From Bacteroidales bacterium (GTDB taxonomy: Bacteria > Bacteroidota > Bacteroidia > Bacteroidales > UBA932): a DNA stretch of 11,838 nucleotides. Within the stretch, counting starts at the first letter, position 1, and each line of letters opens with the position of its first letter. Location of the stretch: the NCBI GenBank assembly GCA_016285215.1, contig JAEEQI010000071.1, positions 1 to 11,838 of the forward strand, in the 5' to 3' direction. The translations under genes were made by a program, and so were the position numbers. The notes under the pieces were generated by a model. The model was not told the DNA's origin, made no database searches, and worked only from the letters and a program-made list of their open reading frames with translations. This document shows, in pieces, positions 6,960-11,838 of the stretch.

Positions 6960-8303
6960 TTAGTAACGGTTGAGGGGACGGCCGGCGGTCATCATATGCA
7001 CCTTGCGCTTGACCTCTTCCAGAACCTGCTGGTGAGCGGCGAGCTCGGCGGTCTGGGCCTCGGTGGGTTCCTTGGCGGTGAGGGCGGCAAAATGCTCGTT
7101 GGACGAAGCCAGGACGGCATCAATGAGCTCTACGATGGCCAGCATATCCTTCTGCTCGAAGCCGCGGGAAGTGATGGCCGGCGTGCCAATGCGGAGACCG
7201 CTGGTGGCAAACGGGCTGCGGGTGTCGAAGGGCACCATATTCTTATTGACGGTGATATCGGCCCTTACGAGCTCCTTCTCTGCCACACGGCCCGTCAGAT
7301 CCGGGAACTTGGTGCGGAGGTCAATGAGCATAAGGTGGTTGTCCGTACCACCGGAAATGATCTTGTAGTCTTTGTCAATGAAGGCCTGGCACATAGTGGC
7401 GGCATTGGCCACTACCTGCTTCTGGTACTCCACATATTCCGGCTGGGAGGCCTCGAAGAAGGCCACGGCCTTGGCGGCAATCACGTGCTCCAGCGGACCG
7501 CCCTGGATGCCGGGGAAGACGCTGCCGTTGAGGATGGCGCTCATCTTCTTGATCTCTCCCTTGGGAGTGGTGAGACCCCAGGGATTGTCAAAGTCCTTAC
7601 CCATAAGGATGATACCGCCGCGCGGTCCGCGCAGGGTCTTGTGGGTGGTGGAAGTAACGATGTGGGCGTATTTGACGGGGTTCTTGAGGAGCCCGGCGGC
7701 AATGAGGCCGGCGGTATGGGCCATATCAATCCAGAGGATGGCACCCACCTTGTCTGCGATGGCGCGCATACGCTCATAGTCCCACTCACGGGAATAGGCC
7801 GATGCACCGCCGATGATGAGCTTGGGCTTGCACTCGAGGGCCTTGCGCTCCATCTCGTCGTAGTCTACGCGACCGGTTTCCGGATTGAGGCCGTATGCCA
7901 CGGGGTTGTAAAGCAGACCGCTGGCATTCACGGGAGAACCGTGGGTAAGGTGACCGCCCATAGAGAGGTCCAGACCCATAAAGGTGTCTCCGGGCTTGAG
8001 GATGGCCATGGTTACGGCCATATTGGCCTGGGCGCCGGAGTGCGGCTGCACGTTGGCATACTCTGCATCAAAGAGGGCGCAGAGGCGGTCGATGGCCAGC
8101 TGCTCAATCTGGTCCACTACCTCGCAACCGCCGTAATAGCGCTTGCCGGGATAACCTTCTGCATACTTGTTGGTGCAGACGGAACCCATGGCGGCGAGAA
8201 CCTGGTCAGAAACATAGTTTTCGGAGGCAATCAGCTCCAAACCGGAAGACTGGCGCTCCTGCTCCTTCTTGATGAGGTCAAATACTTGAAGATCGTTTTT
8301 CAT
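6960..8303 (-). CDS. glyA: Serine hydroxymethyltransferase GlyA
   Basis: GlyA is the cytoplasmic PLP enzyme that interconverts serine plus tetrahydrofolate with glycine plus 5,10-methylene-tetrahydrofolate, the main one-carbon source. The 447-residue product carries [10 protein letters not shown] (21-30), [16 protein letters not shown] (44-59), [11 protein letters not shown] (84-94), [12 protein letters not shown] (193-204) and the PLP-lysine segment [14 protein letters not shown] (217-230) with K222. An extra loop around [15 protein letters not shown] (237-251) is typical of Bacteroidota GlyA, as I recall. The glycine-site region is [22 protein letters not shown] (260-281). The start is ATG at 8301-8303, with a promoter motif about 54 bases upstream. 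The facing operon encodes SerC and SerA, so serine synthesis and serine use are side by side but separately transcribed. The endonuclease lipoprotein follows after one base. Confidence 0.97.
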   Translation of the reverse strand: MKNDLQVFDLIKKEQERQSSGLELIASENYVSDQVLAAMGSVCTNKYAEGYPGKRYYGGCEVVDQIEQLAIDRLCALFDAEYANVQPHSGAQANMAVTMAILKPGDTFMGLDLSMGGHLTHGSPVNASGLLYNPVAYGLNPETGRVDYDEMERKALECKPKLIIGGASAYSREWDYERMRAIADKVGAILWIDMAHTAGLIAAGLLKNPVKYAHIVTSTTHKTLRGPRGGIILMGKDFDNPWGLTTPKGEIKKMSAILNGSVFPGIQGGPLEHVIAAKAVAFFEASQPEYVEYQKQVVANAATMCQAFIDKDYKIISGGTDNHLMLIDLRTKFPDLTGRVAEKELVRADITVNKNMVPFDTRSPFATSGLRIGTPAITSRGFEQKDMLAIVELIDAVLASSNEHFAALTAKEPTEAQTAELAAHQQVLEEVKRKVHMMTAGRPLNRY

Positions 8304-8331
8304 GAATAGTATATAATACTTTATGTTACTT

Positions 8332-8356
8332 TGAATCCCTTACTTAAATGGATTCA
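8332..8356. promoter_or_regulatory. Possible operator dyad in the glyA/exporter divergent region
   Basis: TGAATCC at 8332-8338 is repeated inverted as GGATTCA at 8350-8356, with an 11-base spacer. The right arm directly abuts the proposed glyA -7 box (8357-8364) and would overlap the glyA transcript start. It could be a repressor site or form a hairpin at the 5' end of the glyA message. This is a sequence observation only; a 7-bp dyad can arise by chance. Confidence 0.3.
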
Positions 8357-8364
8357 CAAATATA
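8357..8364 (-). promoter_or_regulatory. Putative -7 promoter motif for glyA
   Basis: The minus strand reads TATATTTG, an exact TAnnTTTG match. The transcript would start near 8351, giving a leader of just under 50 bases to the glyA ATG. A T-rich stretch (TTTTCC on the minus strand) lies roughly where a -33 element is expected but is not a clean match. Confidence 0.5.
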
Positions 8365-8386
8365 CGCTTTTTTGTTGGAAAAGCCT

Positions 8387-8394
8387 TACCTTTG
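8387..8394 (+). promoter_or_regulatory. Putative -7 promoter motif for the RND/MMPL exporter
   Basis: TACCTTTG followed by CA is an exact TAnnTTTG match in the form commonly seen before Bacteroidota genes. Transcription would start near 8398, only a few bases before the ATG at 8402. This rules out the in-frame ATG at 8348 as the start and suggests a nearly leaderless message. Confidence 0.55.
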
Positions 8395-8401
8395 CAGACG
8401 C

Positions 8402-11215
8402 ATGTCACGCTTTCTGGTGAAATATAGAAAAGGGATCTTTGCCCTGATGACCATCCTGATGATGGCCAGCGTGCTCCTTATCCCCAGACTCAATATCATC
8501 ACGGATATGACCAAGTTCCTTCCGGACAGTTACCTGATGAAGCAGGGACTGGACGTGATGGAACAGGAACTGCCCACCTTACAGGGCCGAATGCAGGAAT
8601 TCGGCGCCCTGTTTGCCGACGGCAACGACCTGATGCCCTCCGAGCTGCCCCGCATCCTGGCCATTGGCGTGGCTATGCTGTTTGCGGTGCTGCTGGTGAT
8701 GTGCTCTTCCGTGATGGAAGTGGTGCTGTTCCTGGTTACCACCGGTTTTGCCGTGGCCCTCAATATGGGCACCAACGCCCTCCTGCCCGGCGTGTCCATG
8801 GTAACCAATATGCTTACTCCGGTGCTGCAGATGGTACTGTCTATGGACTACTGCATCATCCTGATGAACCGCTACCGGCAGGAAAAAGCCCTGGGCAAAG
8901 ACAAGGAAGCCGCTATGGAAGGGGCCATCAGCGGAGCGGCATCGTCCATTCTGAGCAGCGCTTTCACCACCATCGTGAGCCTGCTGATGCTCTGCTTCAT
9001 CAAGATCAAGATTGGCGGCGATTTGGGAATCGCGCTCTCCAAAGGCGTCACCTTCTCCCTCATCTGCAACTTCACCGTCCTTCCTTTCCTCATCATTGCC
9101 GGAGACCGGGCGGTGGAAGCCACCAGAAAGAAGATCCCCCGGCTGCCCTTCGGCCCTATTGCCCGCTTTCAGCATAAGTTCCGTTATCTCCTGCTGGTGC
9201 TCTTCATTGCCATCTTTGCCGGCTTTGCCTATTTGAAAAACAGAACGGTGCTTTCCTTTGCACCCAACTGGAACAGCACGGTCCTGAATGAGAAAGACGC
9301 CACCAGCAACGCTACCCTGCTGCTTTATTCCAATACGGACGAAGACGCCATCACGGCGCTGATGGATACGCTGACTACCGTTCCGGGCATTACCCGTACC
9401 TTGAGTTATCCGTCGCTGGTGCTGAGGCCCCGGACGGCGGACCAGATGCGGGAACTCTTTGCCGAATTCGCCCCCGAGGATGCCGGCGCCCTGCCCGAGG
9501 AAATGCTTTCCCTGGTGTACTACGCCCGCTTCCATCCCCAGCGCAGCGAGAGGATGAGTTTCCAGGAGATGATGGATCTGGTGGAAGACCTTTCGGCCCA
9601 GGGACTGGTCCCGGAAGGCTTTGACCCCAAGGTCCTGTTCCCGGAACCGGAGCCCGAACCCGAACCGGCCATTGAGCCGGAGCCGGAACCCGTTCCCGTA
9701 AAAGAAGATACTTTAAAAGTAAAGGCCGATACTACCGTTTTGGTCAAGGCCCCGGACACCCTGGCCCGAATCATCCCGGTTGACACGGTTGCCGTGACCC
9801 CCGAACCCGAACCCGACGGAGTCCTCACCTATGAGCAACTCACTGCGCCCCGTACGGCAGCGGAGATGGCCGCCTTCTTGGATTTGAACGCCAGCCAGGT
9901 TTCTACGCTGTACCGTCTGGCCGGCAAGCGCGGCAAAACCATGTCGGCCGCCGAGATGCTTACATATGTGCGGGAAAAGATTCTCCCCAACCGCCGCTAC
10001 GCCGCCTTCATTCCCAAGGATGCCAAGGCGCAGATGGAGGAGATGGGGCCCAAGGTAGATTCCATCCTGGCCGCCGGGCCGCGCCTGGCCGCCAAGCTTG
10101 ACACCGTTGCCCTAGCCCCCGTGGAGGCTATCCCGGTGCAGGCCGATACGGTTGTCGCAGTGCCGGTCGTTGCCCTACCGGTTACCATCGCAGAACCCGA
10201 ACCCGTCGTCGAGGAAGAAGTCCCGCCCACTCCTATGGAGATTCTGGCCGAGATGGCTTTCTCGTCCGTGAAATACTCTTCGGCCCGGGTCTATGGAGCC
10301 CTTTCGGCCGCCGGCATTTCCGTTTCCAAAGATCAGCTGGACCTGCTATTCCTCTACTCCGGTGCCCAGAAGGGCTTTGACCCCACCTGGAAGATGTCTC
10401 CCGGCGAACTGCTGGACTTTGTAGCCGATACGCTCCTGGCCAATCCCACTTTAAGTGCCTTTGTGCCGGACAGCTCCCGCACCCTCATTACGGAAGCCCG
10501 CGAAGAGCTTCTGCTGGGTCTGGGCCAGCTCAAGGGCCAGAACTTCTCCGGCGCCATAGCCCTCAACAACCTCCCGGTAGAGAGTGAGAGCACTTCCGTA
10601 ATGATAGACCGGAGCAGAAAACTGGCCGACGAAAGCCTCCAGGGCCCTCACTACTGGATCAGCGAGGCCGAAATGTACAGAGAGCTCCAGGAAGGCTTCC
10701 CTTCCGAGCTCCTGCTCCTGACCGTCCTCACTGTGCTGTCCATCTTCCTGATCGTAGCCTTCAACTTCCGCTCGGTGCTCATTCCCATTCCGTTGGTGAT
10801 GACCATTATGGCGGGCGTGTATGTAAACATCTGGGCCAGCGGCCTGGGCGGCAATACTATGTATTACCTGTCGTACCTCATCATCCAGGGTATCCTGATG
10901 GGAGCTACCATTGACTATACCATCCTCTTTACGCACTATTATCTGGAGTACCGGCAGAAGGCCGATATCTCTTCGGCCCTCTCCAAAGCCTACCAGGACT
11001 CTTCGCACTCCATCCTTACCTCCGGGCTCATCCTCACCATCGTTCCTTTTGTGATGCACGTGGTTATGAAGGATCCTATGATTTCCGCCATCCTCAGAAG
11101 CCTGTCCATAGGCGCTTTTGCGGTGCTCATCCTCATCCTCTTCGTACTGCCCGGCGTACTGGCCACCCTGGACCCGCTAATGAAAAAACGCAATGACCGA
11201 TCGAAAACTGCTTAA
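8402..11215 (+). CDS. RND-superfamily (MMPL-type) exporter with expanded second periplasmic loop
   Basis: A 937-residue inner-membrane RND/MMPL transporter, expected to export a lipid or hydrophobic compound by proton antiport; the substrate is unknown. Two sets of membrane segments are visible: one at about 11-30, five at about 83-234 and one at about 262-278, then five at about 767-920. Each half keeps its proton-relay Asp, SMDYCIILMNRYRQ (D149) and GATIDYTILFTHYYLEYR (D838). The first periplasmic loop is only about 50 residues. The second, about 280-766, is very long and holds Glu-Pro linkers (414-431; 467-471; 598-611) between three diverged helical modules (about 346-409, 484-560 and 612-705). 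The frame is open from an ATG at 8348, but the -7 box at 8387-8394 lies inside that extension, so I chose ATG 8402 (MSRFLVKYRKG). The RNA methyltransferase gene overlaps the end by 23 bases. No outer-membrane or adaptor partner lies nearby. Confidence 0.88.
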   Translation: MSRFLVKYRKGIFALMTILMMASVLLIPRLNIITDMTKFLPDSYLMKQGLDVMEQELPTLQGRMQEFGALFADGNDLMPSELPRILAIGVAMLFAVLLVMCSSVMEVVLFLVTTGFAVALNMGTNALLPGVSMVTNMLTPVLQMVLSMDYCIILMNRYRQEKALGKDKEAAMEGAISGAASSILSSAFTTIVSLLMLCFIKIKIGGDLGIALSKGVTFSLICNFTVLPFLIIAGDRAVEATRKKIPRLPFGPIARFQHKFRYLLLVLFIAIFAGFAYLKNRTVLSFAPNWNSTVLNEKDATSNATLLLYSNTDEDAITALMDTLTTVPGITRTLSYPSLVLRPRTADQMRELFAEFAPEDAGALPEEMLSLVYYARFHPQRSERMSFQEMMDLVEDLSAQGLVPEGFDPKVLFPEPEPEPEPAIEPEPEPVPVKEDTLKVKADTTVLVKAPDTLARIIPVDTVAVTPEPEPDGVLTYEQLTAPRTAAEMAAFLDLNASQVSTLYRLAGKRGKTMSAAEMLTYVREKILPNRRYAAFIPKDAKAQMEEMGPKVDSILAAGPRLAAKLDTVALAPVEAIPVQADTVVAVPVVALPVTIAEPEPVVEEEVPPTPMEILAEMAFSSVKYSSARVYGALSAAGISVSKDQLDLLFLYSGAQKGFDPTWKMSPGELLDFVADTLLANPTLSAFVPDSSRTLITEAREELLLGLGQLKGQNFSGAIALNNLPVESESTSVMIDRSRKLADESLQGPHYWISEAEMYRELQEGFPSELLLLTVLTVLSIFLIVAFNFRSVLIPIPLVMTIMAGVYVNIWASGLGGNTMYYLSYLIIQGILMGATIDYTILFTHYYLEYRQKADISSALSKAYQDSSHSILTSGLILTIVPFVMHVVMKDPMISAILRSLSIGAFAVLILILFVLPGVLATLDPLMKKRNDRSKTA
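9641..9703 (+). repeat. Glu-Pro codon repeat tract inside the exporter gene
   Basis: Alternating CCG/CCC and GAA/GAG codons encode PEPEPEPEPAIEPEPEPVPV (residues 414-433). The tract forms an extended rigid linker in the predicted periplasmic loop. Related shorter Glu-Pro stretches recur in the same loop (about residues 467-471 and 598-601). Codon choice alternates, so the DNA repeat is imperfect, but slippage in units of six bases would stay in frame. Confidence 0.8.
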
Positions 11216-11717
11216 TATAGAACTGGGCCGGATTTCGGCCGATGAGTACCGTTCCGTGCGCCCCTCCAGCGGGGTGGTGCTGGTGCTGGACAACATCCGC
11301 AGCGCGCACAATGTGGGCAGCGCTTTCCGCACGGCCGATGCCTTTGGCGTGGACAAGGTCTACCTGGGCGGCATCTGCCCGGTACCTCCGTCCCCGGAGC
11401 TTCGCAAAGTTGCCCTGGGGGCCGAAGAAGTGGTCCCCTTCGAGCACGTACGGGACGTTGTGGCTTTGGTGAGCAGTTTAAAGGCCCAAGGCTATACGGT
11501 TGTTGCCGTAGAGCAGACTGTGCATTCCGTGAAGCTGGATGCCTTCCGGAGAGACCATTCGGCCCGCTATGCCCTGGTCTTTGGCAACGAGGTGGACGGT
11601 GTGCAGCAGGCCGTGGTAGACGCCTGCGACTTTGCCCTGGAGATTCCCCAGCAGGGCACCAAGCACTCCCTCAACGTCTCCGTTTCCGTAGGCGTTGTCC
11701 TTTGGGGAATCCGCTGA
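11193..11717 (+). CDS. TrmH/SpoU-family RNA 2'-O-methyltransferase
   Basis: A 174-residue SPOUT-class methyltransferase that uses S-adenosylmethionine to methylate a ribose 2'-OH in tRNA or rRNA. The three SpoU motifs are clear: motif 1 NIRSAHNVGSAFRTADAFGV (34-53) with N40 and catalytic R46, motif 2 LVFGNEVDGV (128-137) with E133, and motif 3 IPQQGTKHSLNVSVSVGVVL (151-170), the knotted cofactor-binding end. It has no N-terminal substrate-binding extension, so it is a minimal TrmL/TrmH-like form, and the target nucleotide cannot be told from sequence. The start at 11193 lies 23 bases inside the exporter gene, in another frame, which suggests coupled translation, though a functional link is not implied. 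The TGA stop ends at 11717, directly against the truA stop on the other strand. Confidence 0.92.
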   Translation: MTDRKLLNIELGRISADEYRSVRPSSGVVLVLDNIRSAHNVGSAFRTADAFGVDKVYLGGICPVPPSPELRKVALGAEEVVPFEHVRDVVALVSSLKAQGYTVVAVEQTVHSVKLDAFRRDHSARYALVFGNEVDGVQQAVVDACDFALEIPQQGTKHSLNVSVSVGVVLWGIR

Positions 11718-11838
11718 TTAGTATTCTACTTTATTGAGGAACAAGGCGTTGCCCGGAACGGACTCGCCGGCATCTCCGCGGGTGCCGCTCTCTATGAGTT
11801 CGGCCACCCATTCGGGGTCGTGTTTCCCTCGGCCCACT
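11718..11838 (-). CDS. truA: tRNA pseudouridine synthase TruA, C-terminal end
   Basis: Only the last 39 codons and the TAA stop (11718-11720) are in the window; the gene continues beyond the right edge. The visible protein starts at VGRGKHDPEW and continues through VAELIESGTR to GDAGESVPGNALFLNKVEY. This matches the end of TruA, where VGRGK follows the core domain and an APxxALFL-type segment closes the chain. TruA makes pseudouridine at positions 38-40 of the tRNA anticodon arm. The gene is convergent with the TrmH-family gene with no base between the two stops, and there is no hairpin terminator between them, so the transcripts probably overlap in antisense. The catalytic Asp is outside the window. 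Confidence 0.85.
   Translation of the reverse strand, partial: VGRGKHDPEWVAELIESGTRGDAGESVPGNALFLNKVEY

Noticed and set aside
2366..8309. Very long open frames antisense to serC, serA, DUF1015 and glyA (361, 366, 474 and 483 codons)
   Set aside because: They lie opposite well-recognised enzymes, their translations are rich in Gly, Val, His and Leu with no recognisable domain, and they arise from the GC-rich third positions of the real genes, which remove stop codons on the other strand.
8304..8350. Riboswitch in the glyA leader
   Set aside because: The predicted leader is under 50 bases and AT-rich, too short for a glycine, THF or SAM aptamer, and no conserved core is seen.
8348..8401. Eighteen extra N-terminal codons for the exporter
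   Set aside because: The stretch contains the TACCTTTG promoter box and overlaps the divergent glyA promoter. The M at 8402 gives a normal MMPL N-terminus with a basic residue cluster before the first membrane segment.
1..11838. CRISPR arrays, tRNA/rRNA genes, prophage or defence-system genes
   Set aside because: No spaced direct repeats, no tRNA-like cloverleaf and no rRNA sequence were recognised. All space is taken by housekeeping or transport genes, and the largest gap is 98 bases.

Overview
The window looks like core chromosome from a Bacteroidales (Bacteroidota) bacterium with GC-rich third codon positions. This rests on several signals. There are copies of the lineage's -7 promoter motif TAnnTTTG ahead of genes, and no obvious Shine-Dalgarno sites. 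The gene neighbourhood serC-serA-DUF1015 is typical, as is the short SerA with Lys at the catalytic His position. There is also a Bacteroidales-style SPFH protein and a lipoprotein with an MKK...LSC signal. The genus cannot be named from this sequence alone. Coding density is very high: no gap exceeds 100 bases, and I see no RNA gene, insertion sequence, CRISPR array or sign of recent transfer.

Layout. Bases 1-1706 hold a minus-strand run, in transcription order: a PRiA4_ORF3-like protein with an acidic tail, miaA (tRNA A37 prenylation; one-base overlap, GTG start) and an SPFH/prohibitin-like protein that runs off the left edge. A short divergent promoter region (about 1707-1771) separates it from a plus-strand run at 1772-5638: a YigZ/IMPACT protein, then serC, serA and a DUF1015 gene. 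The last three are packed with a one-base overlap and a one-base gap. That run ends at a perfect 15-bp inverted repeat (5654-5687) that can act as a terminator in both directions. The minus-strand pair glyA and a secreted endonuclease lipoprotein converges on it from the other side. A 98-bp divergent region (8304-8401) carries promoter motifs for glyA and for a large RND/MMPL exporter on the plus strand. A TrmH-family RNA methyltransferase overlaps the exporter's end by 23 bases. Its stop codon directly abuts the stop of a convergent truA, whose C-terminus is visible at the right edge.

How the genes relate. SerA and SerC are the first two steps of serine synthesis from 3-phosphoglycerate. GlyA, on the facing operon, converts serine to glycine and loads one-carbon units onto folate. 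The phosphatase SerB is not here. DUF1015 is locked into the serC-serA operon and has a DGHHR motif, so a role in serine or phosphoserine metabolism is a reasonable but unproven guess. MiaA, TruA and the TrmH-like enzyme are RNA modification enzymes scattered around this block.

Nothing here is clearly a new system. The most interesting points are the operon-bound DUF1015 protein, the non-classical SerA active site, the exporter with a very short first periplasmic loop and a large second loop made of three diverged modules, and the promoter/dyad arrangement between glyA and the exporter.
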